A stretch of DNA of 64,000 bases. Source: Orrella dioscoreae. GTDB taxonomy: Bacteria > Pseudomonadota > Gammaproteobacteria > Burkholderiales > Burkholderiaceae_B. Positions 19,421 to 28,459 of the stretch are shown piece after piece. The position numbers and the translations under genes were made by a program. How positions within the stretch are numbered: position 1 is the stretch's first letter; the number at the start of each line of letters is the position of its first letter. Below the pieces are notes generated by a model. The model saw only the letters and a list, made by a program, of their open reading frames with translations. It was not told the DNA's origin and made no database searches. The DNA lies in the NCBI RefSeq assembly GCF_900089455.2, contig NZ_LT907988.1, positions 186,001 through 250,000 of the forward strand, in the 5' to 3' direction.

Positions 19421-20371
19421 TCACTGGGCCTGAGCCGTCGCGGCAGCCTCGTCGTCCTGCCCTGCGTCGTCGTGACCGCCGGTCACCGAGGCGGGCGGAT
19501 GCCCCGTCTTGCGGCTCATCAGCAGCGCATGCAGCATCTCGGTCGACAGGCCGTGCAGTACCAGGCGGTGGCCGGCGCGCAGTGTCGACAGCGGAATCAG
19601 CGGGTGATGGTTGTTGACCAGGATGAGATGCTCGGGCGCGCCCAGCAATTGCGCCGCATAGATGCCGATGGTCTCGTCCAGCTGCAGCGAATTGGCTGCG
19701 CGCCAGAAATCGTTGTCGGTCAGCAGCAGCTGGTACACCGGCGTGAACACCTCGATGGCGCTCTGGATGTCGATGACGTTCAGGCGCCCGCGCGGCATGT
19801 CCTGCAGTCGCAGCGGCGGCTCGCGCAGCATGCCGTAATCCACTTCGTCGGGCGGGCCCATCTCCAGGCCCTGCGCCTGCAGGGCCTGGTTCAGGCGGAT
19901 GACGAAGTTGAAGAGATTGACGTCATGCTTGACGAAGAGATCGTCCTTCAGGTCCGCGATGCACATCGGTTCCAGCGGCGTGGTCTCGATGGGGGCGGGC
20001 GAGTTGCGGCCGATGAACGACAGGATCTGCGCGCCCAGGTGGAAGTGGCGCAGGATCAGCCAGTTGGCCTCGGGCGAGACGAAGCGCGACAGTCCCCAGG
20101 CCAGCAGCCGGTGCAGCACGCGCGAGTGCGACCACTTGCGCGGCAGGAAGGTCTTCACGATCTGGATCACGATGATCAGGACGCGCGCCAGCGGCCGCAG
20201 GAACGGCAGCAGGTATTGCCGCGACGCGCTGCTGGAATCCTTCAGCCATGCCCGCTTCACGTGGTCCGGCAGCGGCGTGCTGCGGTCCAGGTACAGCGCC
20301 AGCCAGGGGCTGGGGTCTGCCGGATCGTGGCCGCGCCGCAGGAAATCGGGCTCGGGCATGGGGTGTTTCAT
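19421..20371 (-). CDS. Uncharacterised protein, last gene of the lipid-like operon
   Basis: The 316-residue protein is of unknown function. One strongly hydrophobic stretch (about 55-75, RPLARVLIIVIQIVKTFLP) and a basic patch around it suggest membrane association; the rest is soluble with a charged C-terminal tail (about 290-316). No catalytic motif is recognised, but a HxHxH-like set (LVNNHHPLIPL) occurs near 255-265. The ATG overlaps the ketosynthase stop as ATGA, with GGAGG 7 bases upstream inside that gene, so translation is coupled. It probably belongs to the same pathway as the ketosynthase and the two membrane oxygenases. Confidence 0.75.
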   Translation of the reverse strand: MKHPMPEPDFLRRGHDPADPSPWLALYLDRSTPLPDHVKRAWLKDSSSASRQYLLPFLRPLARVLIIVIQIVKTFLPRKWSHSRVLHRLLAWGLSRFVSPEANWLILRHFHLGAQILSFIGRNSPAPIETTPLEPMCIADLKDDLFVKHDVNLFNFVIRLNQALQAQGLEMGPPDEVDYGMLREPPLRLQDMPRGRLNVIDIQSAIEVFTPVYQLLLTDNDFWRAANSLQLDETIGIYAAQLLGAPEHLILVNNHHPLIPLSTLRAGHRLVLHGLSTEMLHALLMSRKTGHPPASVTGGHDDAGQDDEAAATAQAQ

Positions 20372-22299
20372 CGTTCCGCCTCCATGACGTGCTGGAACTG
20401 CATGAGATACAGCGCCGCCGTGCGCCGCGCGGTGTCGACGATGCGGGCGGCCGAGCGCGCCGGGTCGCCGACCTCCATCACCAGCTGCACCGCCATCAGC
20501 CAGCGCGCCAGATGGTCTTCGTCATTGTGGCCGTGGTACTCCAGGAAGCGGAAGGCCTCCGGCGGCAGCGGCAGGCTGGCGCGCAACAGCGGCAGCAGCT
20601 GGGGCACGATGCGCTGCCCGGTGCCCTCGATGATATAGATCGCGCCCAGCAGGCCGATGGGATCCTGCGTGGCGGCCAGGCCGTGCAGATAGGCGTTCAG
20701 CGCCTCGCCGCCCGGATTGCGGCGCAGCGCGTCGATGTCCGGCGCCGTGCCGCCCGCGCGCTGGTAGTCCTGGAAAAGGATCTTGAAGTCGTTCTGCTCT
20801 TCACCCGCGTGCAGGTCGATGAGCGCGGACAGCTCTGCATACGGGCCGGTCAGCGAGGCCGCGCCTTCGCGCATCCACTTGCTGCCTTCGCGCACCTGCG
20901 GAATCCAGTGCGACATCCAGCCGATGTAATCCGAGGTCTCGAAGCGGCGTTCGCGCAGCTTGCGGATCACGGGCGTGCGCCAGACGCGCGAGCGATAGTC
21001 GTGCCAGATGGCGGCCAGCTCGGTCAGCAGCGGCCGCAGCGGATCGGGACCGGTGTCGGGATCATGCGGGGGCGCGATGAGCACGTCGTCGCTGTCCATC
21101 GCGGCGGGCGGCTTGGCGGCCGGGGCCGCGGCCGGGCGGGACTCGGCATTGGCGCCCGCTGCCTCGTCCGCTTCCGCTTCGAACAGCATGTAGGCGGCCA
21201 TGAAGCGGCCCGACTCGGGGATATAGCAGAAGATCCGCTCGCCGGGCCGCAGTGTGCGCGTCTGCAGGAACTCGGCCAGCATGACGAAGATGGAGGCCGC
21301 GCCCGTGTTGCCGCGCCAGGCCAGGTTGCTGTACCAGCGCTCGCGCGGGATGACGAGGCCTGCCTTTTCCATCAGGTCTTCCACCACCGGGATGAAGCGC
21401 GCCGAGGAGTAGTGGCACAGGAAGTGGTCCACGGTCTTCGGGTCCAGCCAGCCGTCGCGCACGAGTTGCGCGTATTCGTGGATGCCGATGTCGAAGAGGT
21501 GGGGCAGCAGCCGGATGTCCTGGCGCAGCGACAGCGCGCCGTCGGCTTCGGCATCCGCCCACGAGGGATAGTCCAGGTGTGCGCGCTTGCGGTCCTCGGA
21601 CAGGCCCAATTGCATGCACACCGGGTAGTCGCCCGAGAACGCGCGCTGGTGGACCCACTTCAATTTCAGGCGGATGCCGGGCTGCGCGGTGGCGCGGCCG
21701 GCCGAGCCATCGCCCAGCAGCAGCGCGCCGGCGCCGTCGGACAGCATCCAGCGCAGGAAATGCGCGTCGAAGTCGGCGTCATAGCCGCGATTGGCAAAGC
21801 GCGAACGCTTGAAGAGCCGCGAGGGCATTTCGCTGGCCACCGCCAGGGCGCGGCCATGCGCACCCAGTTCGATGCCTTGCGCGGCGGCCTGCACGGCCGA
21901 CACGCCGGCGGCGCAGATACCGTGCACGGACAGGGTTTCCATGGGCGGTGCCGCCAGTTCGCCCTGGATCATGTTGGCGAAGCCCGGCATCAGCGCGTCG
22001 CCGCCGGACGAGCCGCTGGCCAGCATCGACACTTCATCCAGCCGGGCGCCGCCGCGCGCCAGGCAGTCGCGGATGGCGGCGGCCGCCAACTGCGCATTGC
22101 CCATGACGGTGTTGCCCTCGGCGTCGATGGCGTAATGGCGCGTGGTGATGCCGTTCTCGGCCAGGATGCGGCGCTTGATGCGGTCCGACATCCGGTTCAG
22201 CGGCGCGATGTACGCGTCCATCTGATCGTTGCTGACAGGCTCGCCGGGCAGGTAGTACGCGGCGCTTTCCACATGGACGCGCTCAAAGCGGATGGGCAT
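20368..22299 (-). CDS. Beta-ketoacyl-ACP synthase III-like protein fused to a heme-oxygenase-like di-iron domain
   Basis: The 643-residue fusion starts at the ATG at 22299, where KAS III similarity begins. Residues 1-375 form a thiolase fold with the full condensing triad: C129 (VHGICAAG), H296 (FLCHYSSA) and N331 (AWRGNTGAAS). A Pro/Ala-rich linker (about 378-405) leads to an all-helical domain (about 420-640). It has H497/E500/E501 (LIDLHAGEEQND), E558 (YIIEGTGQ) and HxxxDxxH at 589-596, the pattern of heme-oxygenase-like di-iron enzymes such as UndA or CADD. The first half should join acyl or malonyl thioesters; the second may oxidise or decarboxylate the product. It overlaps its neighbours by 17 and 4 bp. 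DarB/StlD-like ketosynthases, which build alkyl-resorcinol or cyclohexanedione lipids, should be compared. Confidence 0.8.
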   Translation of the reverse strand: MPIRFERVHVESAAYYLPGEPVSNDQMDAYIAPLNRMSDRIKRRILAENGITTRHYAIDAEGNTVMGNAQLAAAAIRDCLARGGARLDEVSMLASGSSGGDALMPGFANMIQGELAAPPMETLSVHGICAAGVSAVQAAAQGIELGAHGRALAVASEMPSRLFKRSRFANRGYDADFDAHFLRWMLSDGAGALLLGDGSAGRATAQPGIRLKLKWVHQRAFSGDYPVCMQLGLSEDRKRAHLDYPSWADAEADGALSLRQDIRLLPHLFDIGIHEYAQLVRDGWLDPKTVDHFLCHYSSARFIPVVEDLMEKAGLVIPRERWYSNLAWRGNTGAASIFVMLAEFLQTRTLRPGERIFCYIPESGRFMAAYMLFEAEADEAAGANAESRPAAAPAAKPPAAMDSDDVLIAPPHDPDTGPDPLRPLLTELAAIWHDYRSRVWRTPVIRKLRERRFETSDYIGWMSHWIPQVREGSKWMREGAASLTGPYAELSALIDLHAGEEQNDFKILFQDYQRAGGTAPDIDALRRNPGGEALNAYLHGLAATQDPIGLLGAIYIIEGTGQRIVPQLLPLLRASLPLPPEAFRFLEYHGHNDEDHLARWLMAVQLVMEVGDPARSAARIVDTARRTAALYLMQFQHVMEAER

Positions 22300-23254
22300 G
22301 GGACGGGTTCTCTGTTGCGGGTGAAGACGGTTCGTTTGCGGGCGCGGGCGCGGCAAGGCTTGCCACGGGCATCAGCGAGACGCTGCGCATGCGCGGCCAC
22401 ACGGCGCCCAGGAGGAAGACGCGGCCCATATAGGGCAGCAGGCCGCGTTCGTTCAGGCGCGGGTCCACGCGCTGGCGCACGCGCGCGTGCAGCTGCGCCA
22501 GTTCGGACCAGTGCGCGCGCGAATGCTCGTGGTGCGCGGTGTGCAGGCCGATGTTGAACAGCAGCGGGTTGACCAGCCCTTCGAAGTTGCGGGCGTAGTT
22601 CAGCGTGGCCTCGCCTGGCGGATGCCGGCGGCCATCGGCGTGCGCGTGCTGCAGGTAGTTGGTGGCCAGCAGCCAGTGCAGGCCATGCAGTTGCGGCACG
22701 ATCACGAAGAGCAGCGCCTTCCGCCAGTCCAGCGCCAGCAGCAGCCCCCACGAACCCAGCCAGATGGCGTACTGCAGCAGGCAATAACGCCACGCGCCGG
22801 GCCGGTGGCGCCGCAGCCTCTGCAGCCAGCGCCAGAACAGCGGCATCAGCACCCACACGGCCTGGAAGGGATGCAGCAGATAGCCCGCAAGGTGATTGGT
22901 ATCGCCGCCGAAGCGATAGGTGCGCGCCGCGTCGCGCGGCCCGTGCCGATGGCGGTGATGGTTGGCCACGTGCGCGGGATAGAAGACGAAGGTGGGATGG
23001 CCCTGCAGCAGCGTGATCCACAGGTCGGTGGCCCGGTTGGCCCAGCGGCCATGCCACATGCGCAGGTGCGTATGGTTGTGGTGGATGACGCCCACGCCCA
23101 AGGTCAGGAACAGCATCAGGCCGTACAGCAGCCAAGAGAAACCGTGTTGCCATTGCCAGGCGGCCAGCGCCGGCAGCGCCAGCAGGTAGGCCACGCTCTG
23201 CAGGTCGCGCCAGTGGCGCAGGCCGCGCGGCCTTTTTTGCCGTTCAGCCTGCAT
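22283..23254 (-). CDS. Membrane fatty-acid desaturase
   Basis: The 323-residue membrane protein carries the histidine boxes of acyl desaturases: HHNHTH at 58-63, HVANHHRHRH at 95-104, a third set at LQHAHADG (203, 205), and GLHTAHHEHS at 237-245. Hydrophobic pairs lie at about 20-57 and 155-195. These histidines bind a di-iron centre that removes hydrogens from an acyl chain. The ATG at 23254 overlaps the upstream gene by 11 bp; an in-frame ATG at 23278 is an alternative. It is the second gene of the operon with the ketosynthase fusion, so its substrate is probably the acyl chain made or used there. Chain position and length are unknown. Confidence 0.88.
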   Translation of the reverse strand: MQAERQKRPRGLRHWRDLQSVAYLLALPALAAWQWQHGFSWLLYGLMLFLTLGVGVIHHNHTHLRMWHGRWANRATDLWITLLQGHPTFVFYPAHVANHHRHRHGPRDAARTYRFGGDTNHLAGYLLHPFQAVWVLMPLFWRWLQRLRRHRPGAWRYCLLQYAIWLGSWGLLLALDWRKALLFVIVPQLHGLHWLLATNYLQHAHADGRRHPPGEATLNYARNFEGLVNPLLFNIGLHTAHHEHSRAHWSELAQLHARVRQRVDPRLNERGLLPYMGRVFLLGAVWPRMRSVSLMPVASLAAPAPANEPSSPATENPSHAHPL

Positions 23255-24041
23255 GGCCACCGGCCTGGCTTCCCGCATCACGGCGGGCGCGAGCCTGGCT
23301 TTGTTGCTGGATCTGCGCTGCCGCCGCGTCCGGCGGCAGCACCGAGCGGAACAGCCTGTCCATGAAGGTGAACTGGAAGCCGTAGTTGCCCTGGTAGCAG
23401 GCATGATGCAGGTGGTGCCGGCGGCTGGCGGCGAACCAGTGCATGGGCGAGACGCGCGTGAAGAAGTCGTAGTTCGCGTGGCCGATGCAGTTGAAGAAAA
23501 GGCTGAAGATCGGCACGGACAGCAGCGACCAGAAACTGAAGTCGTGCACGACCATCGGCAGCAGGATCACGTTGCCCAGCATCAGCGCCTCGATCGGGTG
23601 GAAGCTGTAGGTGGAAAACGGCGTGGTGACCACCGAGCGATGGTGCGGCAGGTGGAAGCGCCGCAGCGGCCGCGTGTGCAGCAGGCGGTGGTTGATGTAG
23701 AAGTGCACGTCGTTCCAGATGACCAGTGCCAGGATCTCCAGCGCGACCTGGCCCGGCGTGCGTTCAGCCAGTTGCGCCCAGCCCAGCTGCAGCAGGCCCC
23801 ACGGAAAGATCATGCCCAGGCCGAAGATCAGGATGGACACGCCCGATTGCTGCAGCTCGCGGCGCAGCTGGCCGGGCTGGAGCGCGCGCGGATCGAGCAC
23901 GCGGCCGATGCCCAGCGCGGGCAGCACGTGACGCGTCAGCGTCCAGGTGGCCAGGCCGAACACCAGGTAGATGCCGCCGAAGAACAGCAGGCCGTAGGCC
24001 ATGACTTCGACGGCGGAGAGAGCAGCGAAGGCTTGCGCCAT
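23244..24041 (-). CDS. Sterol desaturase/fatty-acid hydroxylase-family membrane protein
   Basis: The 265-residue protein uses the ATG at 24041. Four or so membrane segments (about 14-36, 68-90, 155-185) surround the family's histidine clusters: HFYINHRLLH (113-122), HLPHH (130-134), H188, and HHLHH (209-213). These bind a di-iron centre that hydroxylates or desaturates lipids. It opens the four-gene operon, 103 bp after the gluQ stop on the same strand. Bacteria of this type make no sterols, so a fatty-acyl or similar lipid is the likely substrate. Confidence 0.88.
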   Translation of the reverse strand: MAQAFAALSAVEVMAYGLLFFGGIYLVFGLATWTLTRHVLPALGIGRVLDPRALQPGQLRRELQQSGVSILIFGLGMIFPWGLLQLGWAQLAERTPGQVALEILALVIWNDVHFYINHRLLHTRPLRRFHLPHHRSVVTTPFSTYSFHPIEALMLGNVILLPMVVHDFSFWSLLSVPIFSLFFNCIGHANYDFFTRVSPMHWFAASRRHHLHHACYQGNYGFQFTFMDRLFRSVLPPDAAAAQIQQQSQARARRDAGSQAGGHAG

Positions 24042-24144
24042 GGTCGAGGCTTTCCGCGAGCGGGGATGGATGAGACGGCCACATCTTAAGCAAACTCGGC
24101 GCTCCTGTCCCTGAAAAGTCTGCCCAGGGGCGCGGGGCTTGTCT

Positions 24145-25029
24145 TCAGGGCGGCGGCAGGCCGTGGCGCGCGGCCCAGGCGGGCGTGGCGGCCTGCCAGA
24201 AGGCATCGGGCGTTTCCACGGCCAGCGGTGCCTGTCCCAGCTTCCGCCAGGCCGCGTTCAACGTCTGGACCGGCAGGGAGAGATCCAGCGCCGGTGCGCC
24301 GTTCTGCTTGGAAAGCTTCAGTCCGGAAGCTTCGTCGATCACCAGCGGCACGTGCATCACGCGCGGCACGGGCAGGTCCAGCAGGCGCGCCAGCACGCGC
24401 TGGCGTGCGGTGGATCCCAGCAGGTCCTCGCCGCGCACGATGTCGGTAACGCCTTGCGCCGCATCGTCCACCACCACGGCAAGCTGGTAGGCCCACAGGC
24501 CGTCCGCGCGGCGCAGCACGAAATCGCCCACGGCCTGGGCGACGTCCTGTTCCTGGGGGCCGAGCCAGCGGTCCTCGAACCGTTCGACGCCGTCCGGCAC
24601 CCGCACGCGCCAGGCGCGCGGCGCGCGGCCGGGCGGCAGGCCGTCGCGGCAGGTGCCGGGATAGGGCCGCTCGCCGTCGGGCAGCGTGCTGAAGCGCAGC
24701 CGCGCCGAATCGGCGATCTCGCGCCGGGTGCAGCCGCAGGGATACAGCAGGCCACGTGCCGCCAGCGCATCCATGGCGGCCTGATAGGCATCGTCGCGCC
24801 GGGATTGCCACACGATGTCGCCATCCCACCGCAAGCCCAGGGCGCTCAGTTGATCCAGGATGGTCTCGGCCGCGCCCGGCACCATGCGCGGCGTGTCGAC
24901 GTCTTCCATGCGCAGCAGCCATCGCCCGCCGTGGGCGCGTGCGTCCAGGTAGCTGGCCATGGCCGCCACCAGCGAGCCCGCGTGCAGCGGCCCACTGGGG
25001 CTGGGGGCGAAACGGCCGATGTAGCGCAT
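24145..25029 (-). CDS. gluQ: Glutamyl-Q tRNA(Asp) synthetase
   Basis: The 294-residue class I synthetase-like enzyme lacks the anticodon-binding domain of GltX. It activates glutamate and attaches it to queuosine in tRNA(Asp). Near the N terminus, [14 protein letters not shown] is the HIGH-type motif, and KLSKQ at 238-242 is the KMSKS counterpart. The zinc site is C98/C100 with Y123 and C127 (the C-x-C...Y-x3-C pattern of GluQ). The ATG at 25029 has GGAAG upstream and matches the family start ([13 protein letters not shown]); the longer frame would need a TTG at 25050. It lies 93 bp after smg, from which a hairpin separates it. Confidence 0.93.
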   Translation of the reverse strand: MRYIGRFAPSPSGPLHAGSLVAAMASYLDARAHGGRWLLRMEDVDTPRMVPGAAETILDQLSALGLRWDGDIVWQSRRDDAYQAAMDALAARGLLYPCGCTRREIADSARLRFSTLPDGERPYPGTCRDGLPPGRAPRAWRVRVPDGVERFEDRWLGPQEQDVAQAVGDFVLRRADGLWAYQLAVVVDDAAQGVTDIVRGEDLLGSTARQRVLARLLDLPVPRVMHVPLVIDEASGLKLSKQNGAPALDLSLPVQTLNAAWRKLGQAPLAVETPDAFWQAATPAWAARHGLPPP

Positions 25030-25078
25030 GCGGTCAAGCTTCCGTGGCAAGGCCGGCGTGCCGGCGCCGGAAATGACA

Positions 25079-25105
25079 AAGGCGCCGCGCGGGGCACGGC
25101 GCCTT
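25079..25105 (-). terminator. Terminator-like hairpin after smg
   Basis: On the minus strand AAGGCGCCG and CGGCGCCTT form a 9-bp stem, followed by TTGTCATTT. It lies between smg and gluQ and could end or attenuate smg transcription. Confidence 0.55.
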
Positions 25106-25122
25106 CGGGGATGGGCGCGGAA

Positions 25123-25581
25123 TCAGTGCAGGCGGCGCGCGCCCTCGTCGTCGAGCAGTTCCTCGAGGACGAGGTTGTCGATTTCGGCTTCCTGGCTCCA
25201 GAGCACCATCAGCGCGATGATCTTGAGCTTTTCCAGCGACAGGGGCGATTCGTTCAGCGCCATGGCGCGGTCGAGCACGATCTCGCGCAGGGCGGCGGGC
25301 AGCACGCCGGCGGATTCCAGGAAGGCGACGAAGCCGATGGCCTCTGAGCCCATCTGGTTGTATTCGGAGTCTGTGTAGATGCGCGTGCCCGTGCTGGGTG
25401 CGTGGGCCAGGTCGACGCAGCGCTCGGTCGTCTCGGCCAGGCCGTAGAGCCATCCGAGGGCATCGTCGATGTCCTCGTGCTCGAAGCCAGCAGCCACCAA
25501 GCGCCTCGTCAGGACATCTGCCGTGGGGCAGGCCTGAGGCGTGTAGTAGTTTTCGAACAGGTAAACCAGAATGTCGTACAT
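25123..25581 (-). CDS. smg: Smg/DUF494 family protein
   Basis: The small acidic protein has 152 residues and the family start MYDILVYLFENYYTP, a mid-protein acidic helix, and the C-terminal EIDNLVLEELLDDEGARRLH characteristic of Smg. Smg genes are widespread in proteobacteria, usually near dprA and topA; the function is not well established. Here dprA is not seen: upstream is the divergent M20 peptidase gene. The ATG at 25581 is the only sensible start. Confidence 0.9.
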   Translation of the reverse strand: MYDILVYLFENYYTPQACPTADVLTRRLVAAGFEHEDIDDALGWLYGLAETTERCVDLAHAPSTGTRIYTDSEYNQMGSEAIGFVAFLESAGVLPAALREIVLDRAMALNESPLSLEKLKIIALMVLWSQEAEIDNLVLEELLDDEGARRLH

Positions 25582-25836
25582 ATTGCAGCGCAGGTTGCCC
25601 CGTTACGCCACCGGCCCTTACCGAAACCGACGGCTTCGAACGTGAGTTTACTCTACGCTGATTTACCCCCCCGGGCAACACGGGCGCGGGTTTCGTCGCA
25701 GCCGCGCATCACGCGGATTTCCGACCTTCGGAATCCCCCTGGAGACGCCGCCGCACCGGCCCGGGGCAGGCATTGCGCTGCGGTGCAGCATGCAATACAT
25801 TGGCCCCATGTCCGCAACCTCGAATCGCTAGTTCCG

Positions 25837-27123
25837 GTGGCTGCTCTACTTCCTGCTGAACGTGCCGTGGCGCTGGGCCAGTACCTGGACCAGCAGCAAG
25901 AGCGGCAAGTCGATTTCCTGCGCGAACTCGTGCGGGTGCCTTCTGACAACCCGCCTGGCAACTGCGCCAGCCACGGCCAGCGCCTGCAATCCCTGCTTTC
26001 CACGCTCGACCTGCCCGTTGAAGCCTTCAGCGTGCCGGCCGACGAAGTGCGCGCCAACGGCATGATCTCGGCCACCAACCTGGTGGTGCGCCAGGCTTTC
26101 GGCGCCGGCGGCCGGGTGGTGGCCCTGAACGCCCACGGCGACGCGGTGCCGCCCGGGCTGGGCTGGCGGCGCGACCCGTATGCCGCGCGCATCGAGGAAG
26201 ACCCCGAGCACGGTCCGGTCATGTACGGACGCGGCGTCGCGGTGTCGAAATCGGATATCGCCGCCTACACCTGGGCGCTGCTGGCCCTGAAAGAGGCCGA
26301 GCGCCAGGGGCTGCGCCTGCGCGGCCGCATCGAACTGCATTTCACCTATGACGAGGAAGCCCGCGGCGAGATCGGGCCCAAGTGGCTGTTGGCCAACGAC
26401 TTCGTCAAACCCGACCTCGCCATCTGTGCCGGCTTTTCCTATGCCGTCACCACGGCGCACAACGGCTGCCTGCAGATCGAAGTCACGGTACGGGGCAAGC
26501 AGGCCCACGCCGCCGTGCCGCGCAGCGGCGCCGACGCGCTCGAGGCGGCCAACCGTATCCTGACCGCGCTGTACGCCTATCGCGACCAGCTCGCCCAGCG
26601 CCATTCGGCCTCGCCCGGCATCGACACCCCTTCCTTGACGGTGGGCACGATCCGCGGCGGCATCAACACCAACGTCGTGCCGGATCTGGTCGTTTTCCGC
26701 GTGGATCGGCGCATGATTCCGGAGGAAGCGGGCCAGGACGTCGAAGGCGAACTGCGCCGCCTGATCGCCGAGGCCATTGCGCCCTGTGCCGGCACCTCGG
26801 CCAGCGTGCGCCGCCTGTTGCTGGCGCAGCCGCTGGCGCCGCTGCCCGGCGTGGAAACGCTGACCGAGCCGTTGCAACGCCATGCCCGGGCCCAGTTCGG
26901 CACGGATATCCCGGTCCAGGGCTTGCCCCTGTTCACCGACGCGCGCCACTATGCCGCGCGGGGCATTCCCACCGTTCTCTACGGTGCCGGCCCCCGCACC
27001 ATCCTCGAGGCGAGGGGGCACAACAGCGACGAAAACCTGCGCCTGAACGACCTCTACCGGGCCACCAAGGTGCTGGCCTTGTCGCTGGCGGACATGCTGG
27101 GCGAAGATTCCTCGCAAATGTGA
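25837..27123 (+). CDS. M20-family metallopeptidase/amidohydrolase
   Basis: There are about 428 residues. Zinc ligands fit the M20 pattern: [12 protein letters not shown] (His, then Asp two residues later), TYDEEARGE (the catalytic and metal-binding glutamate pair), and the dimerisation domain with [14 protein letters not shown]. Members remove acyl or amino-acid groups (acetylornithine deacetylase, succinyl-diaminopimelate desuccinylase, carboxypeptidases). The ArgD-like aminotransferase 80 bp downstream fits an arginine or ornithine-type role. The start is unsure: no ATG with a ribosome site is in frame. GTG at 25837 is taken; GTG at 25783 or 25867 are alternatives. Confidence 0.85.
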   Translation: MAALLPAERAVALGQYLDQQQERQVDFLRELVRVPSDNPPGNCASHGQRLQSLLSTLDLPVEAFSVPADEVRANGMISATNLVVRQAFGAGGRVVALNAHGDAVPPGLGWRRDPYAARIEEDPEHGPVMYGRGVAVSKSDIAAYTWALLALKEAERQGLRLRGRIELHFTYDEEARGEIGPKWLLANDFVKPDLAICAGFSYAVTTAHNGCLQIEVTVRGKQAHAAVPRSGADALEAANRILTALYAYRDQLAQRHSASPGIDTPSLTVGTIRGGINTNVVPDLVVFRVDRRMIPEEAGQDVEGELRRLIAEAIAPCAGTSASVRRLLLAQPLAPLPGVETLTEPLQRHARAQFGTDIPVQGLPLFTDARHYAARGIPTVLYGAGPRTILEARGHNSDENLRLNDLYRATKVLALSLADMLGEDSSQM

Positions 27124-27203
27124 GGGGAGATGCCGGCGTGCTGCGGCATACTATGCGTTTTCCAGATCACCCTCACGGGTCACCCCTACTCGCCGGAAGC
27201 GCC

Positions 27204-28391
27204 ATGTCGCAGCTATTTCACGTCCAGTCCCTGATGGAAATCACGCAACGCCCCGACATCGTGTTCGTGCGAGGCCATGGCAGCTGGCTGGTGGACGAGG
27301 CGGGCAAGCGTTACCTGGATTTCGTGCAAGGCTGGGCGGTCAACTGCCTGGGCCACAGCCCGGCGCCGGTGGCCCAGGCGGTGGCGGACCAGGCTTCCAC
27401 GCTGGTCAATCCCTCGCCTGCCTTCTATAACGTGCCGTCCATCGAGCTCGCCCTGCGCCTGACCGGCGCATCGTGCTTCGACCAGGTCTTCTTCGCCAAC
27501 AGCGGCGCGGAAGCCAATGAGGGCGCGATCAAGCTGGCACGCAAGTACGGCCAGAAGTACCGTAACGGCGCCTACAGGATCATCACGTTCAACCATGGTT
27601 TCCACGGCCGCACGCTGGCCACCATGTCGGCGTCGGGCAAGCCGGGCTGGGATACGCTGTTCGCGCCGCAGGTCGATGGCTTCCCCAAGGCCGAGCTGAA
27701 CGACCTGGATTCGGTGCGCGCGCTCATCGACGACCAGACCGTGGCGGTCATGCTCGAGCCCGTGCAGGGCGAGGCCGGCGTCATTCCCGCCTCGGTTGAA
27801 TTCATGCAGGGCCTGCGCGCGCTGACGGCCGAGCGGGGCCTGCTGCTCATCGTCGACGAGGTGCAGACCGGCATGGGCCGCACCGGCACGATGTTCGCCT
27901 ATCAGCACTACGGCATCGAGCCCGACATCATGACGCTTGGCAAGGGCATCGGCGGCGGCGTGCCGCTGGCCGCCCTGCTGGCGCGCGAGGAAGTCTGCGT
28001 CTTCAACCACGGCGACCAGGGCGGCACCTACAACGGCAACCCGCTCATGACGGCCGCTGGCGTGGCCGTCTTCGATGCGCTGGCCTCGCATGGCTTCCTG
28101 GCGTCGGTGCGCGAGCGCGCCGACCAGCTGCGCGATGGTCTGCTGGCGCTGTCGGAAAAGTGGGACATGGAAGGCGAGCGTGGCCTGGGCCTGCTGCGCG
28201 CGCTGAAGCTCAAGCGCGACGAAGGCCCCGCCATCGTCGAGCGCGCCCGCGCGCTGGCGCCGGAAGGCCTGCTGCTGAACGCGCCGCGTCCCAACCTGCT
28301 GCGCTTCATGCCCGCGCTGAACGTCAGCGCCGATGAAGTCGTCCTGATGCTGGACATGTTGGACGACGTCGTCGCCGGCCTGCGCCGTTAA
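27204..28391 (+). CDS. argD: Acetylornithine/ornithine-type aminotransferase (class III, PLP)
   Basis: The 395-residue enzyme has the length and motifs of Arg[22 protein letters not shown] (phosphate loop, about 97-117), D218 ([13 protein letters not shown]) and the PLP lysine K247 ([10 protein letters not shown]). ArgD exchanges an amino group between N-acetylornithine and 2-oxoglutarate in arginine synthesis. The start is the ATG at 27204, 80 bp after the M20 gene, and the pair probably forms an operon. Its terminator, 17 bp after the stop, is interrupted by the insertion sequence, so read-through antisense to the transposase genes is possible. Symbol moderately sure; other omega-aminotransferases look similar. 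Confidence 0.8.
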   Translation: MSQLFHVQSLMEITQRPDIVFVRGHGSWLVDEAGKRYLDFVQGWAVNCLGHSPAPVAQAVADQASTLVNPSPAFYNVPSIELALRLTGASCFDQVFFANSGAEANEGAIKLARKYGQKYRNGAYRIITFNHGFHGRTLATMSASGKPGWDTLFAPQVDGFPKAELNDLDSVRALIDDQTVAVMLEPVQGEAGVIPASVEFMQGLRALTAERGLLLIVDEVQTGMGRTGTMFAYQHYGIEPDIMTLGKGIGGGVPLAALLAREEVCVFNHGDQGGTYNGNPLMTAAGVAVFDALASHGFLASVRERADQLRDGLLALSEKWDMEGERGLGLLRALKLKRDEGPAIVERARALAPEGLLLNAPRPNLLRFMPALNVSADEVVLMLDMLDDVVAGLRR

Positions 28392-28407
28392 GCAGGGAGC
28401 GATGCGC

Positions 28408-28421
28408 AAAAAAAGGCGGCC
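28408..28421. terminator. Left half of an intrinsic terminator split by the insertion sequence
   Basis: AAAAAAA (28408-28414) plus GGCGGCC (28415-28421) is complementary to GGCCGCC followed by TTTTTT at 29879-29891. With the insertion removed and one AGT kept, the stem extends to GGCGGCCAGT / ACTGGGCCGCC (one bulged G) around a 7-base loop. It would have served as a two-way terminator between the convergent argD-like and liuD genes. Confidence 0.85.
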
Positions 28422-28424
28422 AGT
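28422..28424. repeat. Target-site duplication AGT, left copy
   Basis: AGT directly precedes the TG of the left inverted repeat and recurs directly after the right CA end at 29865-29867. A 3-bp duplication fits the IS3 family. Confidence 0.85.
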
Positions 28425-28459
28425 TGAACTGACCCCCAGAAGTTGGACAGTTTAAAAGG

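Noticed and set aside
24042-24144. Candidate promoter (TAAGAT as -10) before the lipid-like operon
   Set aside because: No -35 at acceptable spacing; read-through from gluQ is equally possible, so it was not listed.
25808-25831. Tiny frame ATG...TAG (seven codons) just before the M20 gene
   Set aside because: It is out of frame with the peptidase, has no ribosome site and no codon bias of a leader peptide; too short to support.
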